DNA from: Catenaria anguillulae PL171
Taxonomy: Eukaryota > Blastocladiomycota > Blastocladiomycetes > Blastocladiales > Catenariaceae
Assembly: GCA_002102555.1 (NCBI GenBank)
Contig: MCFL01000169.1
Location: forward strand, 1 to 53,270
Direction of reading: 5' to 3'
Length of the DNA stretch: 53,270 bases
The notes under the pieces: generated by a model
Seen by the model: the letters and a program-made list of their open reading frames with translations, nothing else
Database searches by the model: none
What the model was told of the DNA's origin: nothing
Shown: positions 9,953 to 18,216 of the stretch, in pieces
How positions within the stretch are numbered: position 1 is the stretch's first letter
Layout of the letters: each line of letters begins with the position of its first letter
Position numbers and translations under genes: made by a program

Positions 9953-12103
9953 ATGTTTGCCCCGCCAAAGTCACGGCCAGCGGGCAGATCGCCTTCGGTT
10001 GCTTCTGCCTGCTCATCATCCGCCACCTCAGGTTCAGCGCGTCCACGTCCCAAGAGTCCATCGCGCAAGCACAGCCCCCCATCGACACATGCCCATTCGC
10101 ACAGCAAAAACATCATTAGCAACAAGGACAGCTGGAAGCCGCACCGCTCCGAATCCGACCGTCGCCCTCATGGCCCTCAGTTCCCACTCTCGTCCGAATG
10201 CGACAATGGTCCCAAGAAACCCACGGCGCCATCACCCTCTCCCTCACAGACTCACACGACCCTGGAAGACATCATGTCCACAACCAATCTCTCGCCCGCG
10301 TCTCTTCGCACCTACTTGATCTCCTTTGGCACCTTCCCAGACACGTACCGCCCGCTCATTTGGCGCTTCTTGCTAGGTCTGCCCGAAAACCGCTCCGCCT
10401 ACGACGCGTTTAACGCACAGGGCGTCCATCCATCGCAAGCCAATTTCCGCACACGTTTCCCCATCAAATCTCCGCCCTTGGCGGACACCACGCTCAAAGT
10501 CCTGTCTGCACTCGCTCACTGGACGCCGCTCTTTGCAGGCAACGTCGAGTACCTGCCGCACCTCGTGTTCCCACTCATCAAGGTCATGTTGCGCGACCCG
10601 CTTAGTGCCCTGGAGCTTTCGGCTACCGTCATCTTCAACTATTGCCAGAAATGGTGGGAGTACTTTCCCAACCCGCCGCTCGACTGCCTCGAGTTTATTG
10701 ACAATGTGCTTGCACGCTTTGATCCTGCTCTCCACGCACACTTGCACGGTAGTGCAAATGCACCCGCGCACGTGTATGCGTGGCCAATCATGCAAGGCTT
10801 GCTTTCGGAAAGCATTCACCGCGATGCATGGCTTCGGGTGTGGGACCATATGATTACCATGACACTAGTTGGCCCGTTTCGCTCCTCAGCTGCTTCGTCC
10901 AAGAAACCTCACAATAAGTCACGCCCTCCCGTTCCTTCGCCCGATGACAACCTACCGCCACCCGTGTACTTTAAACTCGCCCTCGTCGCCTACCTGCGGC
11001 ACTTTCGCACTCCGCTCATGCACCTAACGAGCCCGGCGCACGTCCGCGACTGGATCACGACCGCGCGGCCGTGCTCGCCCGCAAGCATCACCGACATGAT
11101 GCACGCCATGGCCACAAGCATGCTGACGGGTGACCTACCCATGCGCTATGCATCGACCGATGGCACGAGTTCGACCCTCGACGTGCAAATGCAACACGTG
11201 GCATTGGACTCGAACCCACCAACCCCGAGCGAACTCGCACACTCGTCACGTGGTCTATTTACGTCATTCACGCGCCTGCCACGACCGGCACCTCACACGC
11301 CATCCTCATTGTCCTCGGGCGCCGCCGCCGCGGCCGGTGCCGCCACCTGGTCCACAACCTACCCACCCTTGACCCACTTCCCACACGCCATCCTGCACTA
11401 CGCCACCACCTTACACGCGCGGCTATGTGCCGACGAAGCCGCCACGTTACGCGCGCGGCGAGCCGTCCGCGACCTACACGTGTTGCGTGCCGATCTCGCT
11501 CGCGACACACAAGTGTGGCGCCAAGCCACGCAAAGGTCACATGCAGCCATGCGTGACTGGTGGGCCCATGTGCTGAGCGCCGAGGCCGAGTCATGGGAAA
11601 GGGCCAGGGCCGCCAGGGCACAGTTACGCGGGGTGCAGGTGGCGGCCATGCAAGGGGTCAAGCAGGCCAGGGACGCGTGGGTCAGGGAGAAGCAGGCGGG
11701 CGAGCAGAGGGAGAGGGAGGTGACGAGAGGCGTGGTGGCTAGGGCGAGGATGGTGGGCGAGTTGCGCAAGCGGGAGGAGAGGGAGGAGGCAGAGGTGGAT
11801 GAGTTGAGGCACGAGTGGGAGAAACGGTGGAGGGAGGTCAAGCGCGAGAGGGAGCGCGAGGCTCAGGTCGAGAGGGAGAGGGTCGGGAAAGTGGTCGAGG
11901 TGGTGGGCAAGCTTGTGGCAGGTCAGGACGTTGAGTTTGCGTCACCGGCCAAGGAACATCACCAGCATGCTCAGCAGGTGAGTTTTGCAGAGGATCCGTT
12001 GCGGGGTGTGCCCGAAAGCAGAGGCGAGACGAGGTTGCCATGGGAAGACGTGCTTGGGATGCAAGAGCGTCTTGCTCGACGCACGCATGCCACGTCTCGG
12101 TGA
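9953..12103 (+). CDS. TBC1D31 (WDR67)-like TBC-domain protein, lacking the WD40 half
   Basis: A 716-residue protein. After about 105 basic, Ser-rich residues comes a TBC domain (about 110-390) matching TBC1D31: FPDTYRPLIWRFLLGLPEN, LSALAHWTPLFAGNVEYLPH, NYCQKWWEYFPNPPLDCLEF, VYAWPIMQGLLSESIHRDAW. A long coiled coil rich in Glu/Arg follows (about 480-660). In animals TBC1D31 is a centriolar-satellite protein needed for cilium formation, and its TBC domain lacks the arginine and glutamine fingers of active Rab-GAPs; I see none here either, so a scaffold role is likelier than GAP activity. Human TBC1D31 has an N-terminal WD40 propeller that is absent here, and the divergent neighbour leaves no room for it. 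Presence fits a flagellated fungus. Confidence 0.82.
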   Translation: MFAPPKSRPAGRSPSVASACSSSATSGSARPRPKSPSRKHSPPSTHAHSHSKNIISNKDSWKPHRSESDRRPHGPQFPLSSECDNGPKKPTAPSPSPSQTHTTLEDIMSTTNLSPASLRTYLISFGTFPDTYRPLIWRFLLGLPENRSAYDAFNAQGVHPSQANFRTRFPIKSPPLADTTLKVLSALAHWTPLFAGNVEYLPHLVFPLIKVMLRDPLSALELSATVIFNYCQKWWEYFPNPPLDCLEFIDNVLARFDPALHAHLHGSANAPAHVYAWPIMQGLLSESIHRDAWLRVWDHMITMTLVGPFRSSAASSKKPHNKSRPPVPSPDDNLPPPVYFKLALVAYLRHFRTPLMHLTSPAHVRDWITTARPCSPASITDMMHAMATSMLTGDLPMRYASTDGTSSTLDVQMQHVALDSNPPTPSELAHSSRGLFTSFTRLPRPAPHTPSSLSSGAAAAAGAATWSTTYPPLTHFPHAILHYATTLHARLCADEAATLRARRAVRDLHVLRADLARDTQVWRQATQRSHAAMRDWWAHVLSAEAESWERARAARAQLRGVQVAAMQGVKQARDAWVREKQAGEQREREVTRGVVARARMVGELRKREEREEAEVDELRHEWEKRWREVKREREREAQVERERVGKVVEVVGKLVAGQDVEFASPAKEHHQHAQQVSFAEDPLRGVPESRGETRLPWEDVLGMQERLARRTHATSR

Positions 12104-12151
12104 AGTTTGACGATTCACATGTCTATGAATGATACTAAACTTGCTTATTTG

Positions 12152-13642
12152 TTACCGTTCCATCGTTTCAAGCATGCCGCCAACCTCCAACACCTGCTCC
12201 TCGGCACCTCTCATGCCAATCACCTGCACGCCAACATATTCACCCCTTGCCTCTTCTTGGTGGCTAGCCCCAGGTACAACCACCGCGGGCAACCCGGCTA
12301 AACTGGCCGGCACCGTAAACACATCATTGACATAGGCTTCCGCAGGCTGTTGCCTCGCGACCTCGTCCAGGGTGGGCGCGGGCCCCAACGCCGCGGGCGT
12401 CACGAGCACATGGACGCCACCTCGCTGCGGGTCAAACACGTGGTTGAACTCATTTACGACCAACCCCCTCACACGCTGTGCCTGCTCATAGTAAGTGTCG
12501 ACGCCCCTGGCCGAAAGCGCAAATGCGCCGACCATGAGCCGGCGCTTCACCTCGTCGCCGAGGTGCGCTCGGTGTGTGCCGTAACGGATGCCGTCGAATT
12601 TGGCCAGGTTGGACGAGGCTTCGGCGGGGGCGAGCACATAGTAGGCGGCAAGGGCAGGAAGCGTGGACGGGAGCGATACACGTGTGAGCGTGTGTCCCAA
12701 GGATTCCAGATGCGAGAGTGCACGCGACCAGGCTTGGCGCGACGCTGTTGAGAGGCAAGTCAAGTTGTATTCGTCTGGGACGCCAATGACGAGTGGAGAA
12801 TGGCTGGGTGTGGGTGGAGACGGAGGTGTTGCAGTCGATGTCATGTCGAGTGGGTCGTGGCCCTTGATCACGTCTGAACCTTGCGGGTGTGAACATGGGA
12901 AAGATGAAACGCAGAAAGAGAAAGTACTAATGAACGGACCATAAACAAGTCGAGCATCGCCAACCGATCTCGTCAATACGCCCACAGTATCCAAAGAATG
13001 TGCATACGGGACCAACCCATACCGTGACACGCTGCCATACCCCGGCTTGAACCCGACAACGCCCGTGTAACTGGCAGGCAGCCGAACGCTGCCCCCTGTG
13101 TCTGACCCGAGCGCAGCATACACCATGCCCGTTTGCACAGCGACCGCAGACCCGCCCGAACTTCCGCCGGCAACACGGACCTTGGCTTGGTTGGCAGGAT
13201 CCCGCGGCAGCGGCGGCGGCTGGAGACACGGCCCGTGGAGGGGCGAGTTGATGTTGAAAGATCCCATGCCAAACTCGTCCATGTTTGCCTTGCCCACAAT
13301 GAGCGCGCCGGCCGCCTTGAGCTTGGCGACAGGCGTTGCGTCAAACGGCGAGCGGTAGTGTTGGAGGACGCGCGAGGCACAGCAAGTGGGCAGGTGCGAG
13401 TGGGTTACAGGGTCGCTGGCGGTGGCCAGGTTGGCCTTGATGGCAACGGGGATGTTGGCGAGTGTGAGCGTTAGGTCGTTGGTGTGCGAGGAGGTCGGGA
13501 CGGCCGCTGGCAGGTGGATGAGGGCGTTTGTGTGCGTGTTCAAGTGTGCGATGGCGGCGCTGGAGGCGGCTAGGACGGACTCGGGCGTGGTGGAGCCCGA
13601 CCGCAGGGCAGCCAGGGTGTGCCGGATGGTGGGCAAGGTCAT
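12152..13642 (-). CDS. gatA: glutamyl-tRNA(Gln) amidotransferase subunit A (mitochondrial GatA)
   Basis: Amidase-signature enzyme; with GatB and GatC/F it converts Glu-tRNA(Gln) to Gln-tRNA(Gln) in mitochondria. Starting at ATG 13642 the protein opens like QRSL1/HER2 (TIRHTLAALRSGSTTPE). Catalytic triad: Lys in IPVAIKAN (69), cis-Ser in AGGSSGGSAVAVQ (161), nucleophile Ser in GSDTGGSVRLP (185). KANMDEFGMGSFN is also typical. A 60-nt segment (12880-12939) with GT/AG ends, a multiple of three and free of stops, interrupts the conserved DARLVYG-SDVIKGHDPLD join; removing it restores the family alignment and gives 476 aa, so I call it an intron. Upstream in-frame ATGs add up to 49 residues that could form a mitochondrial presequence. 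Confidence 0.88.
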   Translation of the reverse strand: MTLPTIRHTLAALRSGSTTPESVLAASSAAIAHLNTHTNALIHLPAAVPTSSHTNDLTLTLANIPVAIKANLATASDPVTHSHLPTCCASRVLQHYRSPFDATPVAKLKAAGALIVGKANMDEFGMGSFNINSPLHGPCLQPPPLPRDPANQAKVRVAGGSSGGSAVAVQTGMVYAALGSDTGGSVRLPASYTGVVGFKPGYGSVSRYGLVPYAHSLDTVGVLTRSVGDARLVYGPFISTFSFCVSSFPCSHPQGSDVIKGHDPLDMTSTATPPSPPTPSHSPLVIGVPDEYNLTCLSTASRQAWSRALSHLESLGHTLTRVSLPSTLPALAAYYVLAPAEASSNLAKFDGIRYGTHRAHLGDEVKRRLMVGAFALSARGVDTYYEQAQRVRGLVVNEFNHVFDPQRGGVHVLVTPAALGPAPTLDEVARQQPAEAYVNDVFTVPASLAGLPAVVVPGASHQEEARGEYVGVQVIGMRGAEEQVLEVGGMLETMER

Positions 13643-14058
13643 CTTGGAGTGAATCATGGAGTGTTCGTGTTCCACTGACTTGACCTCATGAATGCATTGC
13701 ATTTGCCTGAGGGAAATACATAAGCTGATCCCGGCCATGATCGGAATGGAAAAAGTCACAGGGCCCGCCGATCTGATCTCTCGCTGCAATCTGCCAGTTG
13801 AAAGAAAGAATCGGTAACGAATACCGATTCTCTGGTCGCGACGTTAACAATATTGATTAAAACTTGTTAATCGCTGAGGATATTCGATGCACGTCACATG
13901 GCATGCAGCTTAAGGCAACGGCCCAACCTTGCGCAATGCAACCTGCCCAGGCTCAACTCTGATTCTGATTCTGATCTCGCTCGACTCTATCCTTCCCGTG
14001 CCGTCCCCACGCTGTCTGTCCAAACCGACCCCGCAATCCAACTTGACTTGATCCAACC
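13643..14058. promoter_or_regulatory. divergent promoter region with two AT-rich inverted repeats
   Basis: Between gatA (-) and the INO80F-like gene (+). agaatcggta (13807-13816) and taccgattct (13822-13831) form a perfect 10-bp inverted repeat with a 5-nt spacer. About 15 bp on, ttaacaa / ttgttaa with an inner gattaa / ttaatc form a second nested palindrome (about 13843-13872). The AT-richness stands out from the GC-rich surroundings. These look like dimeric factor sites or a small cruciform; the factor is unknown. Confidence 0.5.
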
Positions 14059-15831
14059 ATGTCGTCGTCGCGGCCATCTGCCTCCGCCGCCAAGGCCCAA
14101 GGCGCTGCTGCCGCCTCTTCGTCGGCGTCGGCGTCGGCGTCCGGTCCCGCTTCGCAAGGCACTCCTCAAAACGTCTCCCAAGGCCACTTTTCCGTGCGCG
14201 CCCAGCACGTGTCGATTGCCGACGAGAAAAAGTACCGCAAAAAGTATGCCGAGCTGGCGTCCAAATTGCGTGCCCTCGAAAAGGACAATGACGAGCTCGT
14301 CACAAAGTACGAGACGGTCAAGCACCTTCTGCTGCGCCTCAAGGCCGAAAAGAAGATCCTCATCGACGTCCTCGACAAGATTTACGAGCAAGAGGAGCAA
14401 GACAACAACCCGATCCCACCACAGTCAAAGGACGGATTCACGGTCCATGCCCTACCCATCACCACCGACCGCCATCTCATCGACAAGGCCCTCATTGTCC
14501 CGCCCCACAAGCATCAGGCTCTCGGCATCACGAGTCCACCTCCTGCCGATCCGACCACTTCCTCCATTTACGCCCTGCAAGTGTCCACGCCCAGTGCAAA
14601 TGCCGCTGCTGCTGCCGCCGCTGCCACATCTGCGGCAACCATCAAACGGGCGCCTTCTTCCTCTGCGGTTACTGCTCCTACCGCAACCACCAACAAGCTA
14701 GCGACCGCCGCCGCCGCGACGACATCTGCACGGAAATCAGACAGCATGGACGTTGATCAAAAGCCATCGCCGACGACCCCCGTGTCGGCCGACGCGGCGA
14801 CCGCAGTGGCCACTGGCAACCTCCCCGACGACAACAATATGGACTTGGACGCGTCCAGCGTGCTCTCGGATCCCGGCCAGCACCCGCCGCCCGCCAAACG
14901 CCCCCGCCTTGCCGGACCGCACCCGGCGTCTTCTGACAAACCTCAAGTCGCACAGCCGCAGCATTCAGCGCAGCCCGCGCGCAAAATCGGCTCGGTCGCG
15001 TCGCTCCTCGACGACAGTGCTGCCCCTGCTCCTACCCATGCGCAGCCACCAGCGCCGTCCAGCACGGGCCGACCCTCGCAAAGCCCACTGATGCGTCCTT
15101 CGGCAGCCACAGCATCCTCGCACCATGGATACCCGCACCCGACCTCGGGTCACGTTTCCACGTACCCGTCGTCGTCATATTCGTCGGGCGGCCCGCCTCC
15201 ACCGCCACCGGGCCTCCCGCACCACCACCTCCAACACCACCACGGGGCCTACCCCGACTACCCGCCGCTGCACTCGCCCACGGCATCCACCAACTCGGCG
15301 TCTGCCGCCCCAGGCGGCGGCCCGGGACCAGCCGCGTACTCGTCGCGCGCCTCGTCCGTCTCGCAACTGTCGTCGTCGGGCCCCTCGGCGGCCTCATCGG
15401 CCTACCCGCCGCCCGCGCCGCCGGGCGCCTACACGCCCGCCACCTCGATCCCGCCGCCACCCCCAACGTCCCGCCCCGGTCCCGAATACTTTGAACCGGC
15501 TCCATACCGGTCCAGCGCAGGCGCGCCCACATCGCCTGGCGCGTACGAGTACCACCATCATGCCGCCGTGGCAGCCGCCGCTCATTACCACCACCATCAT
15601 CATCATCATCCGCCGCCGCCGCCCCACCGGCCACCCCCACCCCCCGGGGCCTATGCGTATCATGCACCGCCGCCGCCCGCGCCGCCTGCAAGTGCATACT
15701 ATGACTATCCGCCTCCGCAGCAGCAAGGCCAAGGCCAGGGTCAGCAGTATGGTGGGCCGGGGCAAGGGTATGTGTCCGCGGCGGGAAAGGCCAGATCGCC
15801 GCCGTCGGTGAATGGAGGTGGACAGCAGTAG
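14059..15831 (+). CDS. INO80 complex subunit F / TFPT-like protein with long Pro/His-rich tail
   Basis: A 590-residue protein. After an Ala/Ser-rich lead, residues about 53-115 form a charged helix (EKKYRKKYAELASKLRALEK, then KHLLLRLKAEKKILIDVLDK) matching the KYR..Y..L...L...E..NDEL...L....I..LR.EK..LLE.L pattern of the INO80F domain found in TFPT and in fungal Nhp10-type INO80 subunits. That supports a nuclear chromatin-remodelling role. The remaining about 470 residues are disordered: Ala/Ser/Pro-rich, with a patch KRPRL that could serve as nuclear signal, poly-His and poly-Pro runs (around 15590-15640) and a Gln/Gly-rich end. No HMG box is present. Single exon. Other coiled-coil nuclear proteins cannot be excluded. 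Confidence 0.6.
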   Translation: MSSSRPSASAAKAQGAAAASSSASASASGPASQGTPQNVSQGHFSVRAQHVSIADEKKYRKKYAELASKLRALEKDNDELVTKYETVKHLLLRLKAEKKILIDVLDKIYEQEEQDNNPIPPQSKDGFTVHALPITTDRHLIDKALIVPPHKHQALGITSPPPADPTTSSIYALQVSTPSANAAAAAAAATSAATIKRAPSSSAVTAPTATTNKLATAAAATTSARKSDSMDVDQKPSPTTPVSADAATAVATGNLPDDNNMDLDASSVLSDPGQHPPPAKRPRLAGPHPASSDKPQVAQPQHSAQPARKIGSVASLLDDSAAPAPTHAQPPAPSSTGRPSQSPLMRPSAATASSHHGYPHPTSGHVSTYPSSSYSSGGPPPPPPGLPHHHLQHHHGAYPDYPPLHSPTASTNSASAAPGGGPGPAAYSSRASSVSQLSSSGPSAASSAYPPPAPPGAYTPATSIPPPPPTSRPGPEYFEPAPYRSSAGAPTSPGAYEYHHHAAVAAAAHYHHHHHHHPPPPPHRPPPPPGAYAYHAPPPPAPPASAYYDYPPPQQQGQGQGQQYGGPGQGYVSAAGKARSPPSVNGGGQQ

Positions 15832-16742
15832 CATGGATTCCCCGAAACGCGTTGGCATGGTACTTGATGTCATTGTGTGCGTGTGCATTGCTGGCGCGTC
15901 GTGTAATCGTGGAGGCCCCGCAGGTCCCATGTTGTCGTCTTTGTTGATTTTTCCCATTATGCATTTTGCCGTGACCGTCCTGACTAGTGTCGTTTGAACG
16001 TGCGCCAACAATGTTATTGTCAACGCACGTTGGATTCCTCATTACGGTGATTCCTTTGGGTTGATGTTCTCGTCGGCCCATCTCGACGCAATAATGTTTT
16101 GATCCTCTTGCCGGACATGATGGCGGGCGGGCGGGTTTCATTCGTTCTTACCTCCTTGAACTCTCTTATGACTTGACACCGACCGAGTTTTTTCCGCCCC
16201 CTTGGCGCCCTCTGGGCACTGCAACGGACGGCACAATGGATTACTCATCACCGTGGTTGCACGGTGTAAAGAATGTACATAGGTGTAACGCGGTGAAGCG
16301 CGGGTGTCATGATATTCTCCATGCCCAATCCAGTGCACTGGAAGCGTATTCCAGACGGTCAGATGCGGTCAATTGCGGTGAAGAGAAGATGATCACGGCA
16401 AATACATGTGAGACAATGACGCGAGGCAACTCAGGCAACTCGGGCAAACCGCGCATTCAGTGAACGCTCCTGGCGAATCGTTCCAGCGGCCATTGGCAAG
16501 GGTTGGTGGGAATGTCGCGCGGTATGGGGATGGTTGTGGCAACTTTCCTCCTCTCTCCCCATGCATTGGCGGGCGCTGATAAGTCGCTCAACAGACTTGC
16601 GGACCGAAGGTACAAATACTTGCTGGGTCCCCGCCGCCAAGCTGCCTTTTCTCAAGCAACAGTCATCACATCCCCCGCACGATTTGCTCGCGCCCTCTCC
16701 CGCCTGACCAACGCTCCTCCCCCTTCCATTCCAACCACCACC
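15832..16742. other. intergenic, no gene seen
   Basis: About 900 bp between the INO80F-like stop and the secreted-peptide gene. Short open frames here have no domain-like content. The last 60 bp before 16743 are strongly pyrimidine-rich (cctcccccttcc...ccaccacc), as expected just upstream of a fungal start codon. Confidence 0.4.
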
Positions 16743-17044
16743 ATGCGCGTTTCCACCCTCCTTGTCGCCGTTATCGCCCTCTTCGCTGCGACCGCTGCCC
16801 ACGCCGCTCCCGTCGACGTTGACGAGCAAGCCCGTATGTGTTGTTTTTCTGGACCCCGAGCGAAGCACACACCCTTCTGACCTGTGGACATTTGTTCCTC
16901 GATGCAGTTTCCCCACGCGAGCTCGAGAAGCGCGGCTTCTGCCCCGAGCGCCGTGCGTGCCGTTCCATGTGCCATGGGGATTTCGATTGCCAGGAATGGT
17001 GTGACTCGATTCATTGCGACTGCCCGGGCAAGAAGTGCAACTAG
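16743..17044 (+). CDS. secreted eight-cysteine peptide precursor, copy A
   Basis: A 75-residue precursor from two exons (16743-16833 and 16908-17044; 74-bp phase-1 intron, branch CTGAC at 16877). Residues 1-22 are a clear signal peptide (MRVSTLLVAVIALFAATAAHA), then an acidic propeptide ending ELEKR, a typical Kex2 dibasic site, at residue 39. The mature 36 residues start GFCPERRACRSMC and carry eight cysteines with spacing C-x5-C-x3-C-x5-C-x3-C-x4-C-x-C-x4-C, ending CPGKKCN. The CxxxC and CxC elements recall cysteine-stabilised alpha-beta peptides, but the order is not an exact match to a family I know. Function is unknown: cell wall, signalling or antimicrobial roles are all possible. Copy B lies 0.9 kb away in inverted orientation. 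This reading requires splicing. Confidence 0.75.
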
Positions 17045-17282
17045 GAAGTGTCATTATCGTGTGGTTTCATACACATGCTCGTCGCGGGCACGTCAATGTC
17101 AAAACATGGACCACCATGAAAGTCGGTATTTCGAATATAGTCTCTCTCTCCGCAGAGAAAGTTCTTGACGCATGTCTGTGACTCCATTGAGAACAAAACG
17201 TGATGGACAGCGGCCCACATCAATCAGACAAACCGATGCCTTGAATTCAACTCGATAAAATAGCCTCAAAGTCAATACAAAC

Positions 17283-17679
17283 ATGTCTACGATCGCCGCA
17301 CTGGCCGGGCCAGCGCTCATCCCAGACCTCATCGACTGCCTGGCATCCCGCTTGGCTTCGATGCCTCGCTTTTACTCGGAAGAAGCATTGGATGCGGCCA
17401 CGTACCGTGGGTCGGTCGGCATTCTCAATTGGTGGATGAGGTCCGGTTTCGAGCTCAAGTGCTCTTCGGAAGTGGTCATTTCGGAAAACGCTCGCCTGGT
17501 CCGATCGAATCGAGCCACAGTCCAAGCTATGGGGAACACTGGATTGGTGGCTGCAGAGCGGATTGCATGTCGATGTGGACGTTTCGACCATTGGGTGGTG
17601 GAAAGAACCTGGAAAGCGGTGGTGGGCAGTGAGGAGGGACGAGCGGCTCAAGGTCGGCGGTGGTTGGGTCACGGCGTAA
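17283..17679 (+). pseudogene. fragment of a Blastocladiomycota-type ankyrin-like repeat protein
   Basis: Reads MSTIAALAGPALIPDLIDCL, then EEALDAATYRGSVGILNWWM followed by RSGFELKCSS, the A.....G...VL.WW..SG..LK unit seen many times over in Blastocladiomycota ankyrin-like proteins. About 130 bp later a second unit LDWWLQSGLHVD appears, but in another frame, so at least one frame change separates them; the segment then ends at a stop at 17677-17679. Full-length relatives carry many such units, so this is a short remnant or a broken small gene. It sits between the two inverted secreted-peptide genes. Confidence 0.5.
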
Positions 17680-17917
17680 GACACTCTGGAACAGTTGGCC
17701 GAGCAGTCTCCTTGACACATTTTTTCATGTCGAATCACCATGTCTTCTTTGGTTCACTGGTTCTCTTTCCCGCTTTCGATTGCATTTTAAGTGCAAGCTC
17801 AACATGAAAGTGATTGTATATATGATTATATCAGACTTTTGTGCAAAACAAGGCGGACATGAACCACAAACGTTCTTCTCTTCTACACCAAGCAGACCTG
17901 AACTTGGAATATCTTGT

Positions 17918-18216
17918 TTAACAGCGGCGACCAGGACATTCGCAATGGATGCTCTCGCAATAGTCGACGCAATCGTCATAGTACTGACCACGACGGCACA
18001 TGGAGCGGCAGGCCCGTTGTTCGGGGCAGAAGCGACCGCGCTTCATGACTGAGATTTACATTGAGGATGTGAGCAATAGGGAAGCTGTCGATTCGAGTGC
18101 AAGCAGGCAAAAAGAGACGCACGCTCAACTTCCACTTGCTCGTTGGCGGGAGCGGCGTGGGCGACGGTGGCGGAGCAGAGGGCCAAGGCAGCCAAGACGA
18201 TGGTCGAGAAACGCAT
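17918..18216 (-). CDS. secreted eight-cysteine peptide precursor, copy B
   Basis: Paralogue of the gene at 16743-17044. Exons 18216-18123 and 18048-17918 with a 74-bp phase-1 intron (18049-18122), the same length, phase and place as in copy A. The 74-residue precursor has a signal peptide (MRFSTIVLAALALCSATVAHA), a short acidic propeptide ending MKR, and a mature part starting GRFCPEQRACRSMC. Eight cysteines: C-x5-C-x3-C-x8-C-x3-C-x4-C-x-C-x4-C, ending CPGRRC. Relative to copy A the third loop is three residues longer; CPE.RACRSMC and .SIHC.CPG..C are kept, while the signal and propeptide diverge more, as in families where the mature part is under selection. Function unknown. Confidence 0.75.

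Noticed and set aside
15595-15645. Engineered His tag in the poly-His run
   Set aside because: The CAC/CAT run lies within a long natural low-complexity His/Pro/Ala region.
15032-16141. 369-codon open frame on the minus strand
   Set aside because: Mostly antisense to the Pro/His-rich tail of the INO80F-like gene; its Gly/Arg-rich composition mirrors that repeat content.
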